Positions 16,098 to 24,344 of a stretch of DNA of 48,214 nucleotides are shown here, piece after piece. Below the pieces are notes generated by a model. It searched no databases and had not been told where the DNA came from. It saw nothing but the letters and a program-made list of their open reading frames with translations. Each line of letters begins with the position of its first letter. Position 1 is the first letter of the stretch. The stretch covers positions 1-48,214 of the forward strand of contig JAFQIF010000210.1 of the NCBI GenBank assembly GCA_017397695.1. The letters run 5' to 3'. Both the position numbers and the translations under genes were made by a program. This DNA comes from Clostridia bacterium (GTDB lineage Bacteria > Bacillota_A > Clostridia > Christensenellales > Aristaeellaceae).

Positions 16098-17975
16098 TCA
16101 GCCCGCAGCTTTCTCGCTGCCAGGCTTCTTGTCCTTCCAGGGATGATACGTCGGTACGACGCTGGCAATCGCCTCGACGGCACGCTCGTCGTTCTTGTCG
16201 ACAACCTCTTCCAGCGTGCTGAGCATGCGCTCAAACTGTTCATCCTCCACGCGGTCCACGTTCGCCACGAAGATCTTCTTATGCGCCGTCTTGATCATCT
16301 TGTCGCGCTCAGAATCCATGAGCAGCTCCTCGTAGAGCTTCTCACCCGGGCGCAGACCAATGATCTTGATGGGCATATCCACGTTGGGCTCATAGCCGTA
16401 TGCACGCACCAGCTTTTCAGCCAGATCCATGATGCGCACCGGCTCACCCATATCCAGCACAAAGATGGAACCGGAACGGGCAATACCTCCCGCCTGCAGC
16501 ACCAGCTGCGCCGCCTCGGGAATGGTCATAAAATAGCGCGTGATGTCCGGATGCGTCACCGTAACCGGGCCGCCCTTTCGGATCTGCGCCTCCATCAGCG
16601 GGATGACGCTGCCATGGCTGCCCAATACATTGCCAAAGCGTACGGCCATGCACTTCATGCTTGTCTTTTCGCCGTAGCGCTGGATGAGCATCTCCGTAAT
16701 GCGCTTGGTCGCACCCATCACGTTTGTAGGGTTAACCGCCTTATCGGTAGACAGCTGCACCAGGCGCTCTACACCGTGGCTGCTGGCAGATTCCAGCAGA
16801 TTGCGCGTACCAAAGACGTTGTTCTTAATCGCCTCCGCCGGGCTGCGCTCCATCAGCGGCACGTGCTTATGCGCTGCCGCATGGAAAACCACCTGCGGCT
16901 TGTACTGCTCAAACACCTCGTCCAGGCGCTGCTTATCGCGGATGGAACCGATGAGCGTGACCAGCGGGCAATTGCTGCCGTACTTCTGCCTGAGTTCATA
17001 TTCCAACTCATACGCACAATTCTCGTAGATTTCAAAGATGATCAGCAGCTTCGGCTTGAAGCGCATGATCTGACGGCAGATTTCCGAACCGATGGACCCG
17101 CCGCCGCCGGTCACCATAACTGTCTTGCCGGTGAGATAACCGGCAATCGATGCCGTATCCAGCTCAATCTCATCGCGGGAAAGGAAGTCCGAAATATTGA
17201 GTTCACGGATGAACGGCGTGCCTTCGGTGCCCGTGGGATCCGCAGGCTCGGAGAGTATGCGCGTATGGCAGCGGGACTCATTGCACAGCTCCAGAATCCT
17301 CTGCATACGCTTGCCGTTGCCCAACGAAGGAATAGCCACAATAATCTCGCGGATACCATAGCGGGCAACAAGCTTGGGAATATCCTCCGTTGTGCCGCGA
17401 ACCGGTACATTCTGGATGCGCAGGCCCAGCTTGCCCGGCGCATCATCCACCAGAATGACGGGCTTGCCCATCTGCTTGGGGTTCTTGTTGCAGATATTGA
17501 CCGCGTAAGCGCCGGCTTCGCCCGCGCCTACGATCATCACCGGCGCAGCATCGCCCAGGCCGCCCGGAATGCGATCCTTGGAGAAGACACGCCAAAGCAT
17601 GCGGATACCGCCTACGGCAATGGTGCCAATCAGCGCAATGAAGACCAGCACACCGCGGAACAGACCCAGATTCAGAAAATGATTCGCAGCCAGCGTGATG
17701 CCGCAAGCAACGCCGCTGAGCAGGCAAAGCCTGGCCGTATCACGCACACCAGCATAGCGCCACATGATCTGATAAACGCCGCCCACGGCAAAGCAGCCCA
17801 TATACGCAATAAGCACCACGGGCAGCTGCGCAATCATCGTCCTTGCATGATGCGCAGGAATATACATTTCAAACCTGAGTTCCATACTCAGGTATACGGA
17901 AAACGTGATCAGCACCAGATCCAACAAAAACATGCTGATCTTGCGCATCCACATATGATCTCTAAGCCACTTCAT
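16098..17975 (-). CDS. CapD/PglF-like membrane-bound UDP-sugar 4,6-dehydratase
   Basis: 625-aa polysaccharide biosynthesis protein. About four N-terminal transmembrane helices (15-130) precede a CoA-binding-like Rossmann domain (VGAGEAGAYA, about 149-158). A second SDR-type Rossmann domain has GGGGSIGSE at 290-298. The catalytic region reads LSTDKAVNPTNVMGATKR, with Asp-Lys in place of Tyr-x-x-x-Lys, as in PglF/CapD enzymes that make UDP-4-keto-6-deoxy sugars from UDP-GlcNAc. The start MKWLRD has GGAGG 7 nt upstream. No glycosyltransferase cluster is adjacent; a flippase is at 36764. Confidence 0.92.
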   Translation of the reverse strand: MKWLRDHMWMRKISMFLLDLVLITFSVYLSMELRFEMYIPAHHARTMIAQLPVVLIAYMGCFAVGGVYQIMWRYAGVRDTARLCLLSGVACGITLAANHFLNLGLFRGVLVFIALIGTIAVGGIRMLWRVFSKDRIPGGLGDAAPVMIVGAGEAGAYAVNICNKNPKQMGKPVILVDDAPGKLGLRIQNVPVRGTTEDIPKLVARYGIREIIVAIPSLGNGKRMQRILELCNESRCHTRILSEPADPTGTEGTPFIRELNISDFLSRDEIELDTASIAGYLTGKTVMVTGGGGSIGSEICRQIMRFKPKLLIIFEIYENCAYELEYELRQKYGSNCPLVTLIGSIRDKQRLDEVFEQYKPQVVFHAAAHKHVPLMERSPAEAIKNNVFGTRNLLESASSHGVERLVQLSTDKAVNPTNVMGATKRITEMLIQRYGEKTSMKCMAVRFGNVLGSHGSVIPLMEAQIRKGGPVTVTHPDITRYFMTIPEAAQLVLQAGGIARSGSIFVLDMGEPVRIMDLAEKLVRAYGYEPNVDMPIKIIGLRPGEKLYEELLMDSERDKMIKTAHKKIFVANVDRVEDEQFERMLSTLEEVVDKNDERAVEAIASVVPTYHPWKDKKPGSEKAAG

Positions 17976-18030
17976 CGCTGACCCTCCGGACGTCTGTCCT
18001 GTGTATAAACAATACTGCACGTCACAGACA

Positions 18031-18048
18031 TACATAATCAATTATGTA
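18031..18048. promoter_or_regulatory. Palindromic operator at the CapD-like promoter
   Basis: TACATAAT-CA-ATTATGTA is an 18-bp perfect inverted repeat that touches the -10 box and covers the predicted transcription start. It is well placed for a repressor; the regulator is unknown. Confidence 0.55.
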
Positions 18049-18076
18049 TTATACCATATGAACAGATTGGATTCAA
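18048..18076 (-). promoter_or_regulatory. Sigma-A promoter of the CapD-like gene
   Basis: On the minus strand: TTGAAT (18071-18076), 17-bp spacer, TATAAT (18048-18053). Confidence 0.75.
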
Positions 18077-18106
18077 GATTTGGTCAGACGATATGCATAC
18101 GGACAC

Positions 18107-18142
18107 GAAAAAAGACGGAGCTGCCTGAAAACAACTCCGTCT
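18107..18142 (-). terminator. Terminator of galK
   Basis: On the minus strand: AGACGGAG, 14-nt loop, CTCCGTCT, then a run of six T. Confidence 0.85.
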
Positions 18143-18154
18143 GCGTTGTATTCC

Positions 18155-19438
18155 TTACGCCTGCATCGGCATCATGACCGCGCCCTCCGGGCGGATCATC
18201 AGCGGGGTGCAGCTGCCCTTGCCGAATACGCTCTCCATCAGTTCAATATAAGCATCCAGCTTCGCCATCGGCACGTAGGACTGGATGGTGCCGGCAAAGC
18301 CGCCGCCATGCACGCGCTGTGCGCCTTCGCCCTTGAGGAAGCGGCGGCTGAGCTCAATGCCCATCGCCATCTGTTCCTGATTCGCACGCGCGTAAACATT
18401 CTGCAGCAGCTTCCAGCTGCTGTCGCCGGAGGCCGTAACGTCGGCGAAGAACTTCTCCAGATTGCCCTCGCGAACGGCAGCAACCTGCTCCACCACGCGG
18501 GCATTGTCATCGAAGAAATGCATCGCGCGCAACACCGGGCGATCGCCCACCACAGCACGGACCTTGCCGATATTCGCCTCGAACTCGGCCGGATCAACCT
18601 CACGCAGCACGCTCTTGCCGAACTGCGCCGCAACGGACTTCATCTCAGCCGGGATCGCCGCATAATCGTCGGTCAGATCGCCATGATCGCCGCCGGTATT
18701 GACGACGCACAGCGCGTAGCCCTTCGCCGCAAAGTCGCACGCAACAGCGTCAACCTGGGCGTCGGCAGTTGCAAAGTCGAGCGCGACCATGCCGCCGGCA
18801 GAAGCCGCCATCTGATCGAGCAGGCCGCAGGGCTTGCCGAAGTAAACGTTCTCCACCTTCTGCGCGATGACGGCACGGGTCTTGAAATCGACCACCCAGC
18901 CGTTGTACAGGCCGTCAAGGATCGCCGCAATGAGGATCTCGAACGCAGCGGAAGAAGACAGACCGCTGCCGCGGAGCACAGACGAGGAAATCGTGGCCTT
19001 AAATCCGCCGACCTTGTAGCCCAAGCTCTGCATTACGCCGGCAGTACCGCGGATAAGCGCGAGCGTAGTGCCGAAGTCCTTTTCACGGATCTCCAGGCTG
19101 GAAAGATCCACCGTGATCGGCGGGAAGCCTTCGCTGTCCACGACGATGGTGTTGTCGTCGGTCTTTTCCACGCAGGCGATCGTATCCAGGTTCACCGCGC
19201 CGGCAAGGCAGCGGCCATGGTTATGATCGGTGTGGTTGCCGCCGATTTCCGTGCGGCCCGGCGCAGAGAAGAAGCACAGTTCACCATGCTGATCGCCGAA
19301 GCGCTTTTCAAAGCGCTCCACCAGCTTGCCATAGCGCGCCTTCTGCTTGTCCAGTTCCTTCTCGCCTGCGCCGTAAAGCGTCGCAACGCGGGAAGCAAAC
19401 GCCTGAGAATTCTGATAAGCCGTCCACTGACTGTTCAT
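18155..19438 (-). CDS. galK: Galactokinase
   Basis: 427-aa GHMP kinase that phosphorylates galactose to galactose-1-phosphate. The family signatures are present in order: GRTEIGGNHTDHNHG (sugar binding, about 61-75), LRGSGLSSSAAFE (ATP-binding GHMP motif) and VHGGGFAGTIQSY (C-terminal motif). It is slightly longer than typical GalK (about 390). The MNSQW start has GGAGGG 7 nt upstream. No galT or galE is adjacent, so it is a stand-alone gene with its own sigma-A promoter and terminator. A related sugar-1-kinase specificity cannot be excluded. Confidence 0.92.
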   Translation of the reverse strand: MNSQWTAYQNSQAFASRVATLYGAGEKELDKQKARYGKLVERFEKRFGDQHGELCFFSAPGRTEIGGNHTDHNHGRCLAGAVNLDTIACVEKTDDNTIVVDSEGFPPITVDLSSLEIREKDFGTTLALIRGTAGVMQSLGYKVGGFKATISSSVLRGSGLSSSAAFEILIAAILDGLYNGWVVDFKTRAVIAQKVENVYFGKPCGLLDQMAASAGGMVALDFATADAQVDAVACDFAAKGYALCVVNTGGDHGDLTDDYAAIPAEMKSVAAQFGKSVLREVDPAEFEANIGKVRAVVGDRPVLRAMHFFDDNARVVEQVAAVREGNLEKFFADVTASGDSSWKLLQNVYARANQEQMAMGIELSRRFLKGEGAQRVHGGGFAGTIQSYVPMAKLDAYIELMESVFGKGSCTPLMIRPEGAVMMPMQA

Positions 19439-19496
19439 CGGATATCCCTCCATGATCATGCATAAACAGATTGCATGTGCAAAAAATGTCACTCTT

Positions 19497-19525
19497 ATTA
19501 TTGACCGTTTATGTGATTTTGTCAA
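19497..19525 (-). promoter_or_regulatory. Sigma-A promoter of galK
   Basis: On the minus strand: TTGACA (19520-19525), 17-bp spacer, AATAAT (19497-19502). Confidence 0.65.
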
Positions 19526-19566
19526 GTCTTCACAGACATTCCAAAGTACAAAAGCGATTGTTTCAC

Positions 19567-19595
19567 TTGCGAATCAGATCATATTTTGTTATACT
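19567..19595 (+). promoter_or_regulatory. Upstream promoter of marR-degV
   Basis: TTGCGA (19567-19572), 17-bp spacer, TATACT (19590-19595). It would give a leader of about 125 nt that runs through the second promoter. Confidence 0.5.
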
Positions 19596-19650
19596 TTCGG
19601 TACGTGCGATTGAAACATTTCAGAAATATCTCTGATTTGCTGAATATGAC

Positions 19651-19679
19651 TTGACAGATGCGCTCTGATCGTATATGAT
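19651..19679 (+). promoter_or_regulatory. Main promoter of marR-degV
   Basis: TTGACA (19651-19656), 17-bp spacer, TATGAT (19674-19679). The hexamers and spacing are identical to the promoter of the second degV gene. A GTTCAT half-site follows at 19690-19695. Confidence 0.75.
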
Positions 19680-19727
19680 ACGCATCGTCGTTCATTTATT
19701 AAACCTTTATGTTGAGGAGGCGTTTTA

Positions 19728-20180
19728 ATGACCGACATCAGCTACGCCGGCGACAAGCTGCTGGACGCCTGGCTGAACCTGACAAGCACGCTTTGGAATA
19801 CGCGCATTGTCTCTTCCCTGACGTACAACGAAGCACATGTGATGGGCCTTCTGCTGCGCCACAGCTCAGAACGGAATCCCATGACCGCTACCGCTCTGAT
19901 CCGCCGCACACGCCTGCTTAAAAGCCAGATGAACAAGATTCTGACCGCGCTTGAAAGCAGAAACTATATCACCCGCACCCGCGCTGAGCTGGATAAGCGC
20001 ATGATCTTCATCCGCCTGACGGACGAAGGAAAAGAGGCTTATCTTGAGGAACACAAGAGCGTAGAAACCATTCTCGGTCAGCTGATTGAGAGAATCGGCA
20101 CTGACCATGCACTGTCCGTCGCCCGGGATCTGGCTGAAATCACGGAGATCCTCGACGGTATTGTCACCGCAGAAAAGTAA
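19728..20180 (+). CDS. MarR family transcriptional regulator (degV-linked)
   Basis: 150-aa winged-helix protein. The HTH region (TATALIRRTRLLKSQMNKILTALESRNYI) and wing (RAELDKRMIFIRLTDEG) fit MarR, with dimerising helices at both ends. The N-terminal ligand-pocket segment is unlike the other MarR in the window. GAGGAGG lies 7 nt before the ATG. It is 27 nt upstream of degV and co-transcribed with it. A palindrome GTTCAT-AAG-ATGAAC before the second degV, and a half-site before this gene, suggest autoregulation and control of degV genes. That link is inferred. Confidence 0.87.
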   Translation: MTDISYAGDKLLDAWLNLTSTLWNTRIVSSLTYNEAHVMGLLLRHSSERNPMTATALIRRTRLLKSQMNKILTALESRNYITRTRAELDKRMIFIRLTDEGKEAYLEEHKSVETILGQLIERIGTDHALSVARDLAEITEILDGIVTAEK

Positions 20181-20207
20181 CCTCATCCATTCTCGAAAGG
20201 ACAATTC

Positions 20208-21050
20208 ATGATCCGCATTATTACCGATTCCGCTGCGGACTTTTCCGCATCAGAACTTGAACAGTACCGAATCACCGCCATTCCGCTGCAAATCACCTTT
20301 GGCTGCGACGCTTATGAGGATGGCGTAACCCTGACTTCCGACATCTTCTGGCAGCGCATCATCAGCGGCGAAAACCCGAAAACCTCCCAGCCCTCACCTG
20401 ATGCATTCCTGACTGCCTTTGAAGAGGCAAGGGAAGCCGGCGATGGCGTCGTATGCATCCTCCTCTCCTCCGGCCTTTCCGGTACCGTGCAAAGCGCGCT
20501 ACTGGCCAAATCCATGGCCGACTATAACGATATCCACATCGTCGATTCCCAGCAGGCAGCGACTGCGGAAAAGATGCTCGTTCTGCGCGCCTGTCAGCTG
20601 CGCGACGAAGGTACGCTCACCGCTCGGGAAGCAGCGCAGGAGTTGGAGCGTTTCACCGGGCGCATCAAACTATATGGCTGTCTGGATACGCTGGATTATC
20701 TCGCCCGCGGCGGCCGTATTCCGCAGGCAGCGGCAAGCCTGGGTTCGCTCGTGCAGCTCAAGGTGCTCGTCACCATCAGCGAAGGCAAAGTCGCCCTCGC
20801 CGGTAAGGGCATGGGCCTGCACCGGACCAGCGCCGGCCTGCTCAAGCTGATTGAGCAGCACAAGATCGACGAGCGCTTCCCCGTCATCCCGCTGTATACC
20901 CATACGCCGGACAACTGCCTGAACTTCATCAAGAAGCTGAACCAGGCCGGTATCCCCTGCAGCGAGGAAAACCTCGCAGCCGTCGGCGCTACGATCAGCA
21001 CACACGTAGGCCCCGGCGTGTTCGGCTGTGTGTTCGTCGAAGCCGAATAA
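20208..21050 (+). CDS. DegV family fatty-acid-binding protein (paralogue 1)
   Basis: 280-aa DegV/FakB-type protein. These bind a fatty acid and, in FakB, present it to the kinase FakA for phosphorylation and phospholipid synthesis. Conserved features are IITDSAAD at the N-terminus, the TSQPSPDAF fatty-acid head-group motif (about 63-71), SSGLSGT, and the LDTLDYLARGGRI segment. AAAGGA lies 6 nt before the ATG. No FakA (DAK-type) kinase gene is in the window. A near neighbour is a second degV, probably from duplication. Confidence 0.93.
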   Translation: MIRIITDSAADFSASELEQYRITAIPLQITFGCDAYEDGVTLTSDIFWQRIISGENPKTSQPSPDAFLTAFEEAREAGDGVVCILLSSGLSGTVQSALLAKSMADYNDIHIVDSQQAATAEKMLVLRACQLRDEGTLTAREAAQELERFTGRIKLYGCLDTLDYLARGGRIPQAAASLGSLVQLKVLVTISEGKVALAGKGMGLHRTSAGLLKLIEQHKIDERFPVIPLYTHTPDNCLNFIKKLNQAGIPCSEENLAAVGATISTHVGPGVFGCVFVEAE

Positions 21051-21065
21051 TCCACCCGCAATCAG

Positions 21066-21091
21066 CGCTCTGCAAATGCAGAGCGTTTTTT
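21066..21091 (+). terminator. Terminator of marR-degV
   Basis: CGCTCTGC-aaat-GCAGAGCG followed by TTTTTT. Confidence 0.9.
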
Positions 21092-21096
21092 CGCTC

Positions 21097-21125
21097 TTGA
21101 CAGAATCTTCCTTGCGTTGTATGAT
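21097..21125 (+). promoter_or_regulatory. Promoter of second degV
   Basis: TTGACA (21097-21102), 17-bp spacer, TATGAT (21120-21125), starting 5 nt after the previous terminator. Confidence 0.75.
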
Positions 21126-21132
21126 ATGTATA

Positions 21133-21147
21133 GTTCATAAGATGAAC
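21133..21147. promoter_or_regulatory. Palindromic operator before second degV
   Basis: GTTCAT-AAG-ATGAAC, a perfect 6+3+6 inverted repeat within a wider ATA..TAT context, sits at the predicted transcription start. Its size and form suit a MarR dimer; the MarR at 19728 is the obvious candidate. Confidence 0.55.
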
Positions 21148-21186
21148 ATATTTTAACGTTTTCTTTATGCTAAAGGAGATTCATCT

Positions 21187-22032
21187 ATGCGTATCATCAC
21201 CGATTCTGCTGCGGATTTCACCCGCGAAGAATTCGTACAATACAAGATTGACTGCGTGCCCATGCAAGTTATGTTCGGTACGGAAAGCTTCAGCGCCGCC
21301 GAGCTTGAGCCGGACGCTTTCTGGCAGCGCCTGCTCTCCGGGGAAATCGCCAAAACCTCCCAGCCCTCGCCAGACGCCTTTTTTTCTGCCTTTGAAGCAG
21401 CGCACAAGGCCGACGAAGAGATTCTCTACGTAGGCGTATCCTCCGCCATCTCCGGCACGCTGCAGAGCGCTCATATTGCAGCTTCTATGCTTGAAGAAGC
21501 AAAGGTACATATTGTCGATGCCCTGACCGGCGCAGGCGGCCAAAAGCTGCTTACGCTGCATGCCTGCCGCTTGCGTGACGAAGGCAAAAAGACAGTTGCG
21601 GAAATCGCCGCTGATCTGGAGCGCCTGCGCAGCCGTATCCGCCTGTACGCAAGCCTGGACACCCTGGAAAACCTTGCCCGCAGCGGCCGTATTTCCAAGG
21701 CAGCCGCAAGCATCGGCACGCTCGCCCAGCTCAAGCCCCTGGCACGCCTCACCCCGGAGACAAACGGCAATATCGAGGTTTGCGGCAAGGCTATCGGCCG
21801 CCATCGCGCCATCGATGCCGTCGCCAAACTGATTCTCAAACACAGAATCGACGAGAGCTTCCCTGTCATTCCAATCTACACGTACTGCCAGGACAACTGC
21901 ACCGCACTGGTTAAGAAGCTCAAGTCTGCCGGCGTAGCCGTCAGCGAACACATGTACAGCGCGCTCGGCCCGACGCTCTCCACGCACATCGGCCCGAATG
22001 CTTACGGCATTGTGTTTGTTGAGGCAGAGTAA
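21187..22032 (+). CDS. DegV family fatty-acid-binding protein (paralogue 2)
   Basis: 281-aa paralogue of the preceding DegV protein, aligned end to end without large gaps. It keeps IITDSAADF, TSQPSPDAF (about 58-66), SSAISGT, LDTLENLARSGRI and the C-terminal STHIGPNAYGIVF. AAAGGAGA lies 7 nt before the ATG. It has its own promoter and operator, so the two paralogues can be expressed apart and may bind different acyl chains. The stop codon is followed at once by the interspersed repeat. Confidence 0.93.
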   Translation: MRIITDSAADFTREEFVQYKIDCVPMQVMFGTESFSAAELEPDAFWQRLLSGEIAKTSQPSPDAFFSAFEAAHKADEEILYVGVSSAISGTLQSAHIAASMLEEAKVHIVDALTGAGGQKLLTLHACRLRDEGKKTVAEIAADLERLRSRIRLYASLDTLENLARSGRISKAAASIGTLAQLKPLARLTPETNGNIEVCGKAIGRHRAIDAVAKLILKHRIDESFPVIPIYTYCQDNCTALVKKLKSAGVAVSEHMYSALGPTLSTHIGPNAYGIVFVEAE

Positions 22033-22103
22033 CGTTAGGGCTGCCGCCCTAAAACCCGCCTAAGGGCCCAGTCCCTCAGACTCCCTTCTTCGCTTCGCGG
22101 CGG
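22033..22103 (-). repeat. Two-hairpin interspersed repeat, copy 2
   Basis: Read on the minus strand: CCGCGAAGCG, then GGAGTCTGAGGG..CCCTTAG, AGGCGGG, TTAGGGC-ggca-GCCCTAA and CG. It begins directly after the degV stop codon and lies in inverse orientation to copy 3. The two flank a terminator. Confidence 0.75.
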
Positions 22104-22121
22104 CATAAATCAAATATACTG

Positions 22122-22154
22122 AAAAATGCCTCCGGCTTTGCCGGAGGCATTTTT
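22122..22154. terminator. Bidirectional terminator between repeat copies
   Basis: AAAAATGCCTCCGGC-ttt-GCCGGAGGCATTTTT, a 15-bp perfect stem with T tracts on both strands. It serves degV (plus) and the nadD operon (minus). Confidence 0.92.
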
Positions 22155-22174
22155 GCATATACATCTTAAAACAG

Positions 22175-22239
22175 CACGAAGCGTAGTAGGGGCTCGGGGA
22201 CAATATCCGCGAGCAGGTCTTAGGGCGGCAGACCTAACG
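22175..22239 (+). repeat. Two-hairpin interspersed repeat, copy 3
   Basis: CGAAGCG, then GCTCGgGGA..TCCgCGAGC, a linker AGGTC, then TTAGG..CCTAA and CG. The primary sequence has drifted from copies 1 and 2, but both hairpins are kept with compensated stems. Confidence 0.65.
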
Positions 22240-22256
22240 TTTTCTCTTCGCCCCCG

Positions 22257-22769
22257 TCACCTGCGCGTGCCCATCGCCTTGAGATGCTTCATGACCATCT
22301 GTGCAACAACACCCGTGAGCACGCCCGTCACAACGCCGGAAACCATGAGAATCGGCAGATAGGTAAAGATGAGCTGCGGGGTATTGAGCATGAGCACCGC
22401 AACCAGAATCTGGCCGACATTGAAGAAGACCGCACCCAGCGCGCTCACGCCGATAATACTCACGCCCTTCATGCGGCTGACAAGAATCATCACGATCAGC
22501 GAGAACAGGCCTCCGCCCAGCGAATAGAACATGGCGTTCATGTTCGTATAGATCAGCCAGCTCATCAGCGCCTTAAGCAGCATCAGTACAAAGGACTGCT
22601 TGACGCCCAGCATATACAGACTGTAAAGCAGCACGGAATTGGCCAGACCCAGCTTCACGCCCGGGATCGCCGCCGTGAGCGGAAACTGACGCTCAATGAG
22701 GCCAAAAACCAGCATCAGGCTGGTGAGCAGGCCGGAGAGCGCAATATTCTGCGCACTCTTGTTTCTCAT
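22257..22769 (-). CDS. Gx transporter family membrane protein
   Basis: 170-aa protein with about five transmembrane helices. The LTSLMLVFGLIERQFP opening and GVKLGLANSVLLYSLY segment match the Gx_transp family (PF07456), long annotated as heptaprenyl diphosphate synthase component I. These are now thought to be small ECF-type transporter subunits. It is usually paired with a NusG_II-domain protein, as here (30 nt spacing). AGGAA lies 6 nt before the ATG. It is last in the nadD operon. Substrate unknown. Confidence 0.87.
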   Translation of the reverse strand: MRNKSAQNIALSGLLTSLMLVFGLIERQFPLTAAIPGVKLGLANSVLLYSLYMLGVKQSFVLMLLKALMSWLIYTNMNAMFYSLGGGLFSLIVMILVSRMKGVSIIGVSALGAVFFNVGQILVAVLMLNTPQLIFTYLPILMVSGVVTGVLTGVVAQMVMKHLKAMGTRR

Positions 22770-22799
22770 GGAAAACTTCCTCTCTGTGATCCGGACCGG

Positions 22800-23363
22800 T
22801 TATTCGGCAGGGATCATTTCAATACTCACGTTGTTGGGCAAGCAGATGACGTACGTACCCAGGATGCGGTCCTGATACGTATCCACATGTACCTCGCCCT
22901 GCTGCACGCAGTCCTGATTGTCACAGGTGGACGATTCCATATAGACCTTTTCGGGTGTGATGTGCACCTTGTTGATCTTATCGTCATCCTGTCGCAGGGT
23001 GATGATCTTATCGCGATCCATGGGAATCGGATCGCCGTACTGGCGGCCGCCCACGGTGAGAATCACATGACCGCGCACTGTCTCCACCTTCTTGGGCGGC
23101 ATCGGGCCGACCATGGCAGCTTCCCGCTTCGGTTCGGCAGTCGGCGCCTGCGCAGGCTCGGCAGAAGGCTCAGCCGTCGGCTCCTGCGTCGGTTCTGCCA
23201 CCGGCTCCGGCGTTGCGAGATATTCGATCGCATCGGGCGCCAGCGTAGCATCCGCCGTCTTCGTGCTCAGATCTGTCTTGGGCATGAGTTTGGATACGCC
23301 CAGCATCGCGGCAGCAAGCACAATCACCACCGCAATCAGCAGCAAATCTTTCCTTTTCGGCAT
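22800..23363 (-). CDS. Membrane-anchored NusG domain II protein
   Basis: 187-aa protein with one N-terminal transmembrane helix (about 7-26) and a Pro/Glu/Ala-rich spacer (about 45-80). It ends in a NusG_II domain with the STCDNQDCVQQGEV motif, in which two Cys are conserved. Such proteins commonly sit beside Gx_transp genes and ApbE-type flavin transferases and may belong to an extracytoplasmic redox or flavin-related complex. That role is inferred from recurrent context. GGAGGA precedes the ATG by about 7 nt, and the gene starts 17 nt after rsfS. Confidence 0.87.
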   Translation of the reverse strand: MPKRKDLLLIAVVIVLAAAMLGVSKLMPKTDLSTKTADATLAPDAIEYLATPEPVAEPTQEPTAEPSAEPAQAPTAEPKREAAMVGPMPPKKVETVRGHVILTVGGRQYGDPIPMDRDKIITLRQDDDKINKVHITPEKVYMESSTCDNQDCVQQGEVHVDTYQDRILGTYVICLPNNVSIEMIPAE

Positions 23364-23380
23364 CGGGGATTCCTCCGGGA

Positions 23381-23752
23381 TTACGCCTGCTCAGACTCTT
23401 CCTTCTCAAAGGAGAGCTCCAGCTCATTGGTGCCGTCGGCCCACAGGCGCTCCAGCTGATAGTATTCGCGATCCTGCTCATGGAACACGTGAACCATCAC
23501 ATCGCCGTAATCCAGCACGCACCAGCGGCCCTCGGTATAGCCCTCGCGGCGCTTGGGGAAGGCGTCAATCTTGGCAAGCTCCTCCTCCACATGATCTGCC
23601 AGCGCCTTCACCTGCGGCACGGAGCGTCCGGTCACGATAACCATATAGTCGGTGATCACGGTCATCTCGTCGACCTTGAGCACAGTGATATCCTTGCCGC
23701 GCTTGTCGTCAAGCGCCTTCGCCGCAAGCAGCGCAATCTCTCTGGTTTCCAT
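23381..23752 (-). CDS. rsfS: Ribosomal silencing factor RsfS
   Basis: 123-aa RsfS/YbeB/Iojap protein. It binds ribosomal protein uL14 and blocks joining of the 30S and 50S subunits when nutrients are short. Family features include KALDDKRGKDITVLKV, a YMVIVTGRSVPQVKALADHV segment and GDVMVHVFHEQDREYYQLERLW near the C-terminus. GGAGG precedes the ATG. It is third in the usual nadD-yqeK-rsfS order. Confidence 0.96.
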   Translation of the reverse strand: METREIALLAAKALDDKRGKDITVLKVDEMTVITDYMVIVTGRSVPQVKALADHVEEELAKIDAFPKRREGYTEGRWCVLDYGDVMVHVFHEQDREYYQLERLWADGTNELELSFEKEESEQA

Positions 23753-23770
23753 ATTTTCGCTTCCTCCTGA

Positions 23771-24337
23771 TTATTCAGTCAAATCGGGTTCATAGGTTTT
23801 CAGCGCCGCAAGCGTATCCGGATGCAGCGTCTTTCCCTGTTCCTTCACATGTTCAAGGCTCATGCGCAGCGCTGTATGCATCGCCTGATCCAGATCCTGC
23901 ATGCACAGCGTGCGAAGCTCCTCCAGCCCCGGAAAGGGCTTTCTGTTTGGCTCGATCATATCGGCCAGATAAATGATCTTTTCCAGCGCAGTCATCTGCG
24001 CGCAGCCCGTGGTATGCCAGCGGATAGCGGAGAGCACCGCTTCGTCCTTTACGTTGTATACGTCTCTGGCCATGCACATACCGGCTACGGCATGCATAAG
24101 CGCCTTGGACTCCTTCATTACCGGATCAACCGATTCGTGCCTGGCAGCCTTGACCATCTGGGAAAGCGGCAGACACTTGGCGCAATCGTGAAGCAGACCC
24201 GCCAATGCAGCCCGCTCCTCGTCCTCGCCGAACGCCTGCGCCATCTTCCGCGCGGTTTCCTCCACGCCGAGCGTATGTTCAAAGCGCTGACGGTCCAGCT
24301 CCTTTTTGAGCTTGTATTCCATCTTTTCGCGTTTCAT
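23771..24337 (-). CDS. yqeK: YqeK family HD-domain phosphohydrolase
   Basis: 188-aa HD-domain enzyme. YqeK proteins hydrolyse diadenosine tetraphosphate symmetrically to ADP, limiting this alarmone. Metal-binding residues are visible: the H of RFEHTLGVE, the HD pair of GLLHDCAK, H in LMHAVAG, the IRWHTTG His and D in IYLADMIEP. The start is put at MKREKM with GGAGA about 12 nt upstream; MEYKLK five codons on is an alternative. It follows nadD by 7 nt. Confidence 0.93.
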   Translation of the reverse strand: MKREKMEYKLKKELDRQRFEHTLGVEETARKMAQAFGEDEERAALAGLLHDCAKCLPLSQMVKAARHESVDPVMKESKALMHAVAGMCMARDVYNVKDEAVLSAIRWHTTGCAQMTALEKIIYLADMIEPNRKPFPGLEELRTLCMQDLDQAMHTALRMSLEHVKEQGKTLHPDTLAALKTYEPDLTE

Positions 24338-24344
24338 AAAAGGC

